Shown: positions 1 through 5,245 of the stretch, piece by piece
Layout of the letters: every line of letters begins with the position of its first letter
How positions within the stretch are numbered: the stretch's first letter is position 1
IMG/VR virus record: IMGVR_UViG_3300021440_000065
Coordinates: 1-38,411 of that record
Source of the DNA: a virus
Direction: 5' to 3' (one strand)
Length of the DNA: 38,411 nucleotides
Made by a program: the position numbers and the translations under genes
The notes under the pieces: model-generated
What the model was told of the DNA's origin: nothing
Seen by the model: only the letters and a program-made list of their open reading frames with translations
The model's database searches: none

Positions 1-127
1 AAAGGCAGCGTGTAAATGGTACTAAACACAACACACGCTTTGTGGTTCGCAAGTAAACTTGCTCAACCCAAATTCGCTTCGCGAACTTCACAAAGCTAAT
101 ACGTTGTGAGTAATAACATTTTTGCGC
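1..127 (+). repeat. 127-bp perfect direct repeat, copy 1 (structured)
   Basis: Identical base for base to 520-646; identity stops at 128 versus 647. The copy touches the window edge, so its true left end is unknown. It can fold in two mutually exclusive ways. One is a long stem, 37-44/89-96 plus 45-50/81-86 with a two-base bulge. The other keeps 37-44/89-96 but forms two inner hairpins, GCAAG-TAAA-CTTGC (49-62) and TTCGC-TTC-GCGAA (73-85). An outer helix 27-32/103-108 can close either form. It also holds a 27-codon reading frame at 16-99. Confidence 0.95.
16..99 (+). CDS. Possible 27-aa leader peptide inside repeat copy 1
   Basis: An ATG 8 bases after AAAGGCAGCG opens a 27-codon frame that ends at TAA 97-99. 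The peptide begins MVLNTTHALWFA and ends RTSQS. It resembles the start (M-x-x-x-TTHA-x-x-FA) and the end (TTSVS) of the 53-aa Cys-rich protein at 948-1109, as if the Cys-rich middle had been deleted. The coding stretch overlaps the strong stem of the repeat, so a translating ribosome would change the fold. It could be a leader peptide, a decayed gene copy, or chance. No U-tract follows the stem, so classical attenuation is not shown. Confidence 0.35.
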   Translation: MVLNTTHALWFASKLAQPKFASRTSQS

Positions 128-139
128 GAAAACATTAAC

Positions 140-154
140 GCGGGTTACACCCGC
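140..154 (+). promoter_or_regulatory. Hairpin just upstream of the ribosome binding site of 174-350
   Basis: GCGGGT-TAC-ACCCGC is a perfect 6-bp stem. It follows ATTAAC and is followed by TAAAGAAAAGGAG, the SD of the next gene. The same layout (ATTAACGC, hairpin, GCTA, AAAGG) recurs at 1145-1172 with a different stem sequence, which suggests the RNA structure is what is kept. Confidence 0.55.
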
Positions 155-173
155 TAAAGAAAAGGAGAAATTT

Positions 174-350
174 ATGGGACTATTTGGATTTGTAAAAGAT
201 GTTGTAATGTTGCCAGTGGATATTGCTCTTGATGCTACAATGATTACACCAGCGTCAAGGGTAATTCGTGACACAAATCACGAAACTCCTTTTGGAACTT
301 TTGACCGTTTGGCTTCGATGGGTAAAAATATCGAGGAGACGTTAGATTAA
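174..350 (+). CDS. Small conserved phage protein, 58 aa
   Basis: ATG 174 has a clear SD (AAAGGAG, 161-167). The protein starts MGLFGFVKDVVMLPVDIAL and has a moderately hydrophobic, helix-prone N-terminal half followed by a polar end (NHETPFGTFDRLASM). Similar short proteins of the MGLFDFVKDVV type occur in many phages as hypotheticals. No enzymatic motif is visible. The N-terminal segment is too short and charged for a convincing membrane span but could be amphipathic. The stop overlaps the start of the next gene (TAATG), so the two are translationally coupled. Function unknown. Confidence 0.75.
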   Translation: MGLFGFVKDVVMLPVDIALDATMITPASRVIRDTNHETPFGTFDRLASMGKNIEETLD

Positions 351-520
351 TGAACAAGCTAAAAGACTTTGCGATAACGATGCAAAAACTTGTTTGGAAA
401 AATGAACAAGACAAAAAGGCACGCGCAAAACAACAGCACCTAACAAACGGCTTGGCGGTTCAGGGGCAAGCCCCTTCAAGGCGCTATTGCCCTTATGAAA
501 ATAAAAGTTACAGCAAATAA
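350..520 (+). CDS. Small basic hypothetical protein, 56 aa
   Basis: ATG 350 overlaps the preceding stop, and a GAGGAG stretch at 334-339 can act as SD. The product begins MNKLKDFAITMQKLVWKNEQ and is rich in Lys, Gln and Arg (KKARAKQQH), with a Ser/Tyr-rich end. It is not recognised. Its stop codon TAA (518-520) donates the first A of repeat copy 2, so the repeat begins directly at the gene end; the third related element at 933 also starts at a stop codon. A nucleic-acid-binding role is possible from charge only. Confidence 0.6.
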   Translation: MNKLKDFAITMQKLVWKNEQDKKARAKQQHLTNGLAVQGQAPSRRYCPYENKSYSK

Positions 521-646
521 AAGGCAGCGTGTAAATGGTACTAAACACAACACACGCTTTGTGGTTCGCAAGTAAACTTGCTCAACCCAAATTCGCTTCG
601 CGAACTTCACAAAGCTAATACGTTGTGAGTAATAACATTTTTGCGC
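520..646 (+). repeat. 127-bp perfect direct repeat, copy 2
   Basis: Same sequence as 1-127, offset 519 bases. The unit 1-519 therefore looks like one period of a tandem arrangement: repeat, two small genes, repeat. The folds are the same as in copy 1. Its last bases (TTGCGC, 641-646) form the left arm of a hairpin with GCGCAA (656-661) that copy 1 lacks. Short words from the repeat also recur nearby: CGCAAGTAAACTT is found again at 657-669. Confidence 0.97.
535..618 (+). CDS. Possible 27-aa leader peptide inside repeat copy 2
   Basis: Identical to the frame at 16-99: AAAGGCAGCG lies upstream, then ATG and 27 codons, with TAA at 616-618. It lies immediately behind the gene at 350-520 and ahead of the gene at 683-934. 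The frame is conserved trivially because the DNA is identical. The weak protein-level similarity to 948-1109 is the only independent hint that it is or was coding. Confidence 0.33.
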   Translation: MVLNTTHALWFASKLAQPKFASRTSQS

Positions 647-661
647 AAGGCAATAGCGCAA
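641..661 (+). promoter_or_regulatory. Hairpin upstream of the SD of 683-934
   Basis: TTGCGC, a nine-base loop (AAGGCAATA), then GCGCAA: a perfect 6-bp stem about 10 bases before the SD GAGGAGG (672-678). It takes the same position as the hairpins at 140-154 and 1151-1164, with an unrelated stem sequence. Confidence 0.5.
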
Positions 662-682
662 GTAAACTTTCGAGGAGGAAAG

Positions 683-934
683 ATGAATCAGAATGAAGTT
701 AATGGACTCTTACAAAGAGGTAAATCTTTTGACGAATGGTTTTCTGAACACTATAACGAAGCATCTTACAATAAAGAGCACATGCGTTTTGCGTGGAACT
801 CTGCATTAGAATCACAGGCTCAGTCTCAAACTCCAAATCAGAAGTGTAAACATCGTTCGAGCGAAGTTAAAAGAGTAATGGATTTTGAATTTAATGTCTG
901 CAATGATTGTGGTCACCAACAGAAAAGAAATTAA
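683..934 (+). CDS. Small protein with C-terminal zinc-finger-like Cys/His cluster, 83 aa
   Basis: I chose ATG 683 because GAGGAGG (672-678) sits at good spacing; a TTG at 641 would extend the frame but lies inside the hairpin and has no SD. The N-terminal half is acidic and aromatic (RGKSFDEWFSEHYNEA). The C-terminal 35 residues carry C-x-H, then about 20 residues, then C-x2-C-x-H (CKHRSS...VCNDCGH), a plausible single zinc site. The stop TAA begins the word TAAAGGCAGCG that also opens the 127-bp repeats. Function unknown; it might bind nucleic acid. Confidence 0.75.
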   Translation: MNQNEVNGLLQRGKSFDEWFSEHYNEASYNKEHMRFAWNSALESQAQSQTPNQKCKHRSSEVKRVMDFEFNVCNDCGHQQKRN

Positions 935-947
935 AGGCAGCGCAAAA

Positions 948-1109
948 ATGTTACAACTCACAACACATGCTAACCGATTCGCTTGTTCCACAAGCTTATC
1001 CAAATCGTGTGCTAATTGTAGTCACAAAGATTACTGCGAATTAGGTGGTGAGTGTAGTAACAATGGTTATGTGTATTGGCTGGCAGCGCACACGACTTCG
1101 GTTAGCTAA
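948..1109 (+). CDS. Cys-rich miniprotein, 53 aa (diverged relative of the repeat cassette)
   Basis: ATG 948 lies behind AAAGGCAGCG, the same leader word as in the 127-bp repeats. The protein begins MLQLTTHANRFA and carries CANCSHKDYC then GGEC, i.e. C-x2-C-x5-C-x5-C, a likely metal or disulfide knot. Its start and end resemble the 27-residue frame in the repeats. The DNA after the stop (AGCTAAATACGTT) resembles the same place in the repeat (AGCTAATACGTT). It therefore looks like a full-length or independently evolved member of one cassette family. The Cys pattern is shared with several other proteins of this phage (1252, 1994, 8500, 13219). Confidence 0.7.
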   Translation: MLQLTTHANRFACSTSLSKSCANCSHKDYCELGGECSNNGYVYWLAAHTTSVS

Positions 1110-1150
1110 ATACGTTAGGCGAAATTTAAAAACCGCCAAATCAAATTAAC

Positions 1151-1164
1151 GCAGCCAAGGCTGC
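1151..1164 (+). promoter_or_regulatory. Hairpin upstream of the SD of 1180-1236
   Basis: GCAGCC-AA-GGCTGC, a perfect 6-bp stem, is preceded by ATTAAC and followed by TAGAAAGGA (SD). The flanks align with those of the hairpin at 140-154 although the stem bases differ, which is a covariation-like pattern. Confidence 0.55.
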
Positions 1165-1179
1165 TAGAAAGGAAAAAAA

Positions 1180-1236
1180 ATGACTCAAGAAGAATATGCA
1201 GAACAATTAAAGGTAGCGGCTAAAAACAATGCATAA
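1180..1236 (+). CDS. Very small peptide gene, 18 aa
   Basis: ATG 1180 has SD GAAAGGA 8 bases upstream and an 18-codon frame ending TAA 1234-1236. The peptide begins MTQEEYAEQLK and is helix-prone and charged. It may be a real micro-ORF or a leader for the gene at 1252, which itself has only a weak SD. The strong SD and the hairpin cassette in front of it are the support; there is no family match. Confidence 0.4.
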   Translation: MTQEEYAEQLKVAAKNNA

Positions 1237-1251
1237 CAACGAAAGCGCGAT

Positions 1252-1443
1252 ATGAAAAAGGATAATGAAATACATTGTGCAACGTGTCCAGTAAATATTT
1301 GCTATCAAGCCGTAAACATGGGTGATGCTAATTGCTTGTGGTTGAGAAAGAAGAAGTTAAAAGCGTTGTCAAAAAAACACATAACCGTGAGGCAAGTAAA
1401 GGAGAGTAATGGGAACCTACCAAATTACAGAAAATGTTCCTAA
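1252..1443 (+). CDS. Cys-rich miniprotein, 63 aa
   Basis: ATG 1252 has only a weak upstream purine run (GAAAG), so translation may depend on the preceding micro-ORF. The N-terminal third carries CATCPVNIC then ANCLW, i.e. C-x2-C-x4-C followed about 10 residues later by C-x-W. The same arrangement occurs in the N-terminus of the DUF5664 protein (13219) and near the start of 1994-2350. The remainder is strongly basic (LRKKKLKALSKKH). A zinc-binding nucleic-acid or adaptor protein is a reasonable inference; function unknown. Confidence 0.6.
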   Translation: MKKDNEIHCATCPVNICYQAVNMGDANCLWLRKKKLKALSKKHITVRQVKESNGNLPNYRKCS

Positions 1444-1531
1444 TTGCGCGGATATACGCAGGGATTATGTCGAACAGCAGAAACAAAGGAAAAATAAAAA
1501 AGAAAGCGAGTGCAAGTGCAAGTGCAAGTGA
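1409..1531 (+). CDS. Small protein ending in a CKCKCK tail, 40 aa
   Basis: ATG 1409 has a good SD (AAAGGAGAG, 1398-1406) and overlaps the end of the preceding gene in another frame. The protein begins MGTYQITENVPNCADIRRDY. It ends with a basic run and then Cys-Lys alternation coded by three copies of the hexamer TGCAAG. The SD argues that this is translated. The Cys-Lys tail could chelate metal, or may simply be the result of repeat slippage. Not recognised. Confidence 0.5.
   Translation: MGTYQITENVPNCADIRRDYVEQQKQRKNKKESECKCKCK
1511..1528 (+). repeat. Hexanucleotide microsatellite (TGCAAG)x3
   Basis: Three perfect copies of TGCAAG precede TGA. They code for Cys-Lys pairs at the end of 1409-1531. 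A change in copy number would keep the frame, so this is a length-variable tail rather than an on/off switch. Confidence 0.85.
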
Positions 1532-1548
1532 AGTATAGAATAAAAGAC

Positions 1549-1659
1549 ATGCTAATGGACATACGGTGTGTGATACTGTTTCCTATTATATTTTTATTTT
1601 TCATTCTTATTTGGTTTCTTTGTAAGGTATTTAAAATAAAAGAATATGATTTAGGATAA
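1549..1659 (+). CDS. Small single-span membrane protein, 36 aa
   Basis: ATG 1549 gives a 36-residue product with one very hydrophobic segment (VILFPIIFLFFILIWFL, about residues 8-24) flanked by basic residues and a charged tail. GTG 1528, overlapping the previous stop (GTGA), would add seven residues and would be coupled. Neither start has a strong SD. The size and topology fit many phage early inner-membrane peptides of unknown role. A holin function is not supported, because it lies among early genes far from the endolysin. Confidence 0.5.
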   Translation: MLMDIRCVILFPIIFLFFILIWFLCKVFKIKEYDLG

Positions 1660-1711
1660 AAGCATTAGTCTAAAATACAAATAAGTTGTAATCACTAAAT
1701 TAAGGATAGTT

Positions 1712-1867
1712 ATGAAAATAGAAAAAGAAGAAACAGTCAACATACACTTAACAGACGATGAAGCCCTGCTCCTTCGGGGAGAGCTATCTTTCCTCGCAGT
1801 AACAGAAGGATTGAGCAAGTCAACAACAAAGCTTCTTCAGAGCCTTAGAGAGGTACTAAGAAAATGA
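1712..1867 (+). CDS. Small hypothetical protein, 51 aa
   Basis: ATG 1712 with SD AAGGATAG starts the product MKIEKEETVNIHLTDDEAL. It is predicted mostly helical with a leucine-rich end (LLQSLREVLRK). The pattern of a short beta strand followed by two helices is compatible with a ribbon-helix-helix-like DNA-binding fold, but this is inference from general shape only. It overlaps the next gene by four bases (ATGA), indicating coupling. The 52 bases upstream hold no promoter I would defend. Confidence 0.65.
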   Translation: MKIEKEETVNIHLTDDEALLLRGELSFLAVTEGLSKSTTKLLQSLREVLRK

Positions 1868-2031
1868 CCTTCCAATGCAAAAAGATGGGCTTGACAACTT
1901 CAGAAGAATGTGTGGAATGCCATTTCAACAGATTTAAGACGCTTGTGGGCAGACCAAATTGTAAGAGAGAAAATCAAATAAAGGAGAAAAAGAATGAAAG
2001 CAGTATGCAGGGCTTGTGTCAGCTCTTGTAA
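1864..2031 (+). CDS. Cys-rich small protein, 55 aa
   Basis: It starts at ATG 1864 in the ATGA overlap with the previous stop. The sequence has C5, then C16-x2-C19-H20 and C33 (EECVECHFNRF...RPNC), a potential zinc site of C-x2-C-H type. The frame runs 38 bases into the next gene, so either the last residues are encoded in the overlap or the protein is longer than needed. The SD of the next gene (AAGGAG, 1981) lies inside it. Function unknown. Confidence 0.55.
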   Translation: MTFQCKKMGLTTSEECVECHFNRFKTLVGRPNCKRENQIKEKKNESSMQGLCQLL

Positions 2032-2350
2032 AGTAGATACAGGAGACAATGTAATATCTCTTCCAAGAGAATGTATTTTTGGCATAGCTACTTGTGATTG
2101 GGAGGAAGAGGCAACAGAAACCTTAGAAAAACTCAGAGGAGAAATTTCTCTTCTTCAGAATATGCAGGTATTTTATGCACCTTCACGGCTAGAGTATTTT
2201 GCAGCAAAGGTTTTAGCAGCCTACATAACAAGAGGAGGTTTTTCAGTTCAGCAACCAAGCCAAGAAGTCTTGTCTGTAGCAGCAATATCACTGGCAAAAA
2301 CATTTCTTAAAGAGTTAGACAAGGAACAAAAAACAAATGTGGAAAGCTAA
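1994..2350 (+). CDS. Hypothetical protein with Cys-rich N-terminus, 118 aa
   Basis: ATG 1994 follows SD AAAGGAG at 1980-1986. The first 35 residues contain CRACVSSC then C and ATCDW, another member of the C-x2-C-x3-C plus C-x-W pattern seen in this phage. A charged helix follows (EEATETLEKLRGEISLLQNM, about 37-56) that may be a coiled coil, then a helical C-terminal domain (YFAAKVLAAYITRGG). It overlaps the DNA polymerase start by 14 bases. The position suggests a polymerase-associated or early regulatory role, but nothing in the sequence proves it. Confidence 0.75.
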   Translation: MKAVCRACVSSCKVDTGDNVISLPRECIFGIATCDWEEEATETLEKLRGEISLLQNMQVFYAPSRLEYFAAKVLAAYITRGGFSVQQPSQEVLSVAAISLAKTFLKELDKEQKTNVES

Positions 2351-4238
2351 AGAACATTACCCCGACCTTTCAGCAGCAAAAGCTATTTCTTTTGACCTTG
2401 AAACAAAAGACCCAGACCTGACAGAAAAAGGACCATCAACATTCAGAGGAGGCGGATATGTCATCGGATTCAGCGTTGCTACGGAAGATGGCTTTGCAGG
2501 GTACTATCCTATCAAACACCCAGAAGGCAATTTACCAGAGCCACAAAACGCAAGAAAATGGCTCAAATCAATTCTGGAAACGCCAATCCCGAAAATTGGA
2601 GCAAATCTGCTATATGACTGCGAATGGGCAAAAGCGGATTTAGGCATAGATGTTCAAGGACCCAAATGGGACGTGCAAATTGCTGGACCCCTCCTGGATG
2701 AAAACTACAATTCTTACAGCTTGAATAACCTTGCTCTAAGGCATTTCAACGAAACAAAAGAGAAAACCCTGCTCATTCAGGCAGGGAAAGAAATCTTGGG
2801 CCTGTCAGGAAAAGACGAAGAGATTGGAGAAAAGGTCAGGGGGCTTCTCTGGAAGTTGCCTGCAAGTTATGTTGGAGAATACGGAGAAAAAGACGCAGCC
2901 CTGCCTATCAGAATATTCCGCGAGCAAGAAAAGCAAATGGCAGGAAAGGGTCTGCAAGGTATTTTTAATCTGGAGACAGAATTGGTAGATGTCCTTTTAG
3001 CAATGCGCTTCCAGGGCATTCCGGTTGATGTGGAAAAAGCACATATTGTTGCTGAAGAATTGGAAAGGGAGCATGGACAGGTAATGAGCAACATAACAAG
3101 ACGTGTTGGTTTTGGTGTAGATATTTGGTCTGCACCAGAAATCCAAAAGGCTTGTGAAAAGCTTGGCCTGAAGTTTCCGCTTACTGAAAAAGAAAATCCT
3201 TCCTTTGCAGCGGATTGGCTTTCAAAACAAGAACATCCATTTTTCAAAATGCTTCTTGATGCAAGACAACTTGACAGATGCGGAGCAGTATTTATCAAAA
3301 GCAAAATATTAGATTTACAAGTCAACGGAATACTTCATCCAACATATCATCAATTGAGAGGGGAAAGAGGAGGCACTACCAGCGGAAGGCTAAGTTCTAG
3401 CAATCCAAATTCCCAACAATTTCCGAGCAGAAATGAACGTCTTGCCACTAAAGTCCGTTCCCTCTTAGTTGCAAATAAAGGTTGCAAATGGCTTTGTGCA
3501 GATGTCAAGGCACAAGAACCTAGAATGACCGTCCACTATGCAAACCTGTTAAATCTTGAAGGTGCAGCAGAGGCAAGAAAGGCATATGTGGAAGATGTGG
3601 ATACAGACTATCACACTTTAGTCGGGCACATGACAGGACTTATTGAAATGCACGGATTTGACAAAGGGCGAAAATTAGCTAAAGAAGTTAATCTGGGAAA
3701 AGCTTATGGCATGGGTGCAAAAAAATATTCAGAAAAGTACGGAAAAAGCTTGACGGAGGCTTACGAATTATTTAGATTATATGACACTAAGCTGCCATAC
3801 GTAAAACAGCTTTCACAGCATTGCGAGAGAGTAGTAAAAAATAGGGGTCATTTAAGAACAGTTTTGGGAAGGCATTGCAACTTCAACCTGTTCGGGCCTG
3901 CAAGATGGGCAAAAGGCATAGTACCAAAAAGATATGATGAGGCCCTGAAAGAGTTTGGACACCCTGTTATCCGCTATTTCACATACAAAGCCTTGAACAG
4001 ATTGATTCAGGGCAGTTCGGCAGACATGATTAAGAAGGCAATGGTGGACTGCTATAAAGCAGGGTACACACCTACAGTTTCAGTGCACGATGAATTGGAT
4101 TTTGCAGGAATAACTGAAGAAAGACAGATAAGAGAAATAAAAAGTCTTATGGAGAATGCCATTCAAATTACTGTCCCCATGCTTACGGAATGTGAAGTAG
4201 GTCCGAGCTGGGGGGAAGTGGAGAAAATTGAGCTATAA
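2337..4238 (+). CDS. Family A DNA polymerase with 3'-5' exonuclease
   Basis: This is the replicative polymerase of the phage, 633 aa, Pol I-like without the 5' nuclease. The exonuclease is intact: D20-x-E22 (SFDLET), N-x3-D in GANLLYD, and Y-x3-D in YGEKDA. Polymerase motif A is ADVKAQEPR (D389, E394, R396), with EPR in place of the bacterial ELR as in many phages. Motif B is RKLAKEVNLGKAYG (K449, L453, Y457) and motif C is VHDELD (H584-D585-E586). The residue matching E. coli F762 is Leu453, a known variant class in viral PolA. The start at ATG 2337 uses SD AAGGA inside the preceding gene. Confidence 0.97.
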   Translation: MWKAKEHYPDLSAAKAISFDLETKDPDLTEKGPSTFRGGGYVIGFSVATEDGFAGYYPIKHPEGNLPEPQNARKWLKSILETPIPKIGANLLYDCEWAKADLGIDVQGPKWDVQIAGPLLDENYNSYSLNNLALRHFNETKEKTLLIQAGKEILGLSGKDEEIGEKVRGLLWKLPASYVGEYGEKDAALPIRIFREQEKQMAGKGLQGIFNLETELVDVLLAMRFQGIPVDVEKAHIVAEELEREHGQVMSNITRRVGFGVDIWSAPEIQKACEKLGLKFPLTEKENPSFAADWLSKQEHPFFKMLLDARQLDRCGAVFIKSKILDLQVNGILHPTYHQLRGERGGTTSGRLSSSNPNSQQFPSRNERLATKVRSLLVANKGCKWLCADVKAQEPRMTVHYANLLNLEGAAEARKAYVEDVDTDYHTLVGHMTGLIEMHGFDKGRKLAKEVNLGKAYGMGAKKYSEKYGKSLTEAYELFRLYDTKLPYVKQLSQHCERVVKNRGHLRTVLGRHCNFNLFGPARWAKGIVPKRYDEALKEFGHPVIRYFTYKALNRLIQGSSADMIKKAMVDCYKAGYTPTVSVHDELDFAGITEERQIREIKSLMENAIQITVPMLTECEVGPSWGEVEKIEL

Positions 4239-4476
4239 AATAAAGCCCCTGCTTTGGGGAAAGAGTGTACGAGATACAGGGGTGCAGAGCACACAGACAC
4301 TTCCTTGGGGCTTTGAATACGTCATACATAAAGAAGCTGGAGGCAATAGGTGGGATTGGGGAATTAGTATGGAGGTATTTGATAGGCTTGGTATTTGCGA
4401 AAGCGAAGAGCAAGCTAAAATTGCCTGCCAGAAAGATTTAGAAAAAGATTTATCTTCGCTTATTGAGGAGGCATAA
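4228..4476 (+). CDS. Conserved small phage protein, 82 aa, TTG start
   Basis: No ATG fits; TTG 4228 has an SD (GGAAGTGGAG, 4214-4223) and overlaps the polymerase end by 11 bases. The product starts MSYKIKPLLWGKS. It contains GFEYVIHKEAGG, WDWGISME and a C-terminal helix with SEEQAKIACQKDLEKDL. That last part resembles the SEEEAKAAAEADYE ending of a widespread family of small phage hypotheticals. Role unknown. Its stop overlaps the nuclease start (TAATG). Confidence 0.75.
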   Translation: MSYKIKPLLWGKSVRDTGVQSTQTLPWGFEYVIHKEAGGNRWDWGISMEVFDRLGICESEEQAKIACQKDLEKDLSSLIEEA

Positions 4477-4901
4477 TGAGAAAACCAGAACAAGCCTTTT
4501 ACACCTGGCTAAAGCCACATCTTCCAGGGGAGTTTTGCAGGGTTGAGAATATTGTGGACCCTGGTATGCCTGACATTTCTGATTGCTGGCCTGGATTTGG
4601 AGATATTTGGTTTGAGCTGAAGGTATCCGATAAAAAAGTGTTTCCAGGGCTTTATGTTGTGCCTTTCCAGAAAGATGACCCTTATAAAGTGCTCAGGCCT
4701 ACACAAGTGGTTTGGCACATTCTCCGGGCGAAGGAAGGCAGCAAGGTGTTTACACTTGTTAGGCATCCCGATGCACTGCTTATATACAAGATGAGTCCAG
4801 AAGGAGAGTTCTTTCTCCATGCACTTCTTCCTACAAAAAGGTTTTTCCCAAAGGATATGTTTAAAACAGAGATAGAGAGAATACTGAAGGAGGACAAATA
4901 A
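4476..4901 (+). CDS. PD-(D/E)XK nuclease, probable Holliday-junction or VRR-Nuc-like endonuclease
   Basis: The 141-aa protein has PGMPDISD (D33), then after 13 residues WFELK (E47-x-K49). This is the PD-(D/E)XK metal-binding signature in the spacing used by phage resolvases and VRR-Nuc-type enzymes. A later polar helix containing LRPTQVVWHI also fits the fold. Such enzymes cut branched DNA and act in recombination and clearing DNA before packaging. ATG 4476 has SD GAGGAGG directly upstream. It overlaps the next start by one base (TAATG). Fold assignment is firm; exact substrate is inference. Confidence 0.85.
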   Translation: MRKPEQAFYTWLKPHLPGEFCRVENIVDPGMPDISDCWPGFGDIWFELKVSDKKVFPGLYVVPFQKDDPYKVLRPTQVVWHILRAKEGSKVFTLVRHPDALLIYKMSPEGEFFLHALLPTKRFFPKDMFKTEIERILKEDK

Positions 4902-5230
4902 TGGTTTACGTAGTTCAAGAGCAACCAGACAAAAACATAGTATCTGCTCAGAAGTTTGGAGAGATAAAAATCCTTCTTCCTCATGGCAGTAACATAATGT
5001 TCAGCGCAGGACAGGCAACACATAATTTGGTAGCAAAGATGTCAGATTTTAATGATGATGATTATCTGTTGCTTATTGGAGACCCAACGGCAATTGGCAT
5101 TGCAACGGCTGTTGCTTGTATGTGGAATCAGGGTAGGGTAAAACTTTTAAAGTGGGATAGGCAGGCAGCAATGTACTATCCTGTTCAAGTAAATTTGTAT
5201 CAAAAGGAGTCAGACGAAGTTTTAAACTAA
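4901..5230 (+). CDS. Conserved phage protein next to polymerase, 109 aa
   Basis: It starts MVYVVQEQPDKNIVSAQKFG. It contains LPHGSNIMFSAGQATHNL, YLLLIGDPTAIGIA and RVKLLKWDRQAAMYYPVQ. A family with this order (early VVQE, a GDP-x-AIG segment, KWDRQ-x-x-YYPV near the end) is common beside phage replication genes and has no established function. SD AAGGAGG lies before ATG 4901. Its constant partnership with polymerase and nuclease genes points to DNA metabolism, but this is context only. Confidence 0.85.
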   Translation: MVYVVQEQPDKNIVSAQKFGEIKILLPHGSNIMFSAGQATHNLVAKMSDFNDDDYLLLIGDPTAIGIATAVACMWNQGRVKLLKWDRQAAMYYPVQVNLYQKESDEVLN

Positions 5231-5245
5231 GAAAGAGAGGCAGAA

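Noticed and set aside
27-108. The branched fold of the repeat as a tRNA or tRNA-like gene
   Set aside because: No T-loop consensus, no CCA end, wrong arm lengths; the fold competes with a single long stem.
1-646. The two 127-bp copies as a CRISPR array or phage-encoded CRISPR-like element
   Set aside because: Only two identical copies 519 bases apart, with genes in between; no spacer pattern and no cas gene.
1549-1659. 36-aa membrane peptide as the holin
   Set aside because: It belongs to the early block, far from the endolysin; no coupling to lysis genes.
2867-3325. Minus-strand 152-codon frame inside the DNA polymerase
   Set aside because: Antisense to an intact polymerase with all motifs; Ser/Cys-rich random-looking composition.
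4243-4262. Hairpin GCCCC...GGGG near the start of the 4228 gene as a terminator
   Set aside because: Short, inside coding sequence, and no T-run after it.
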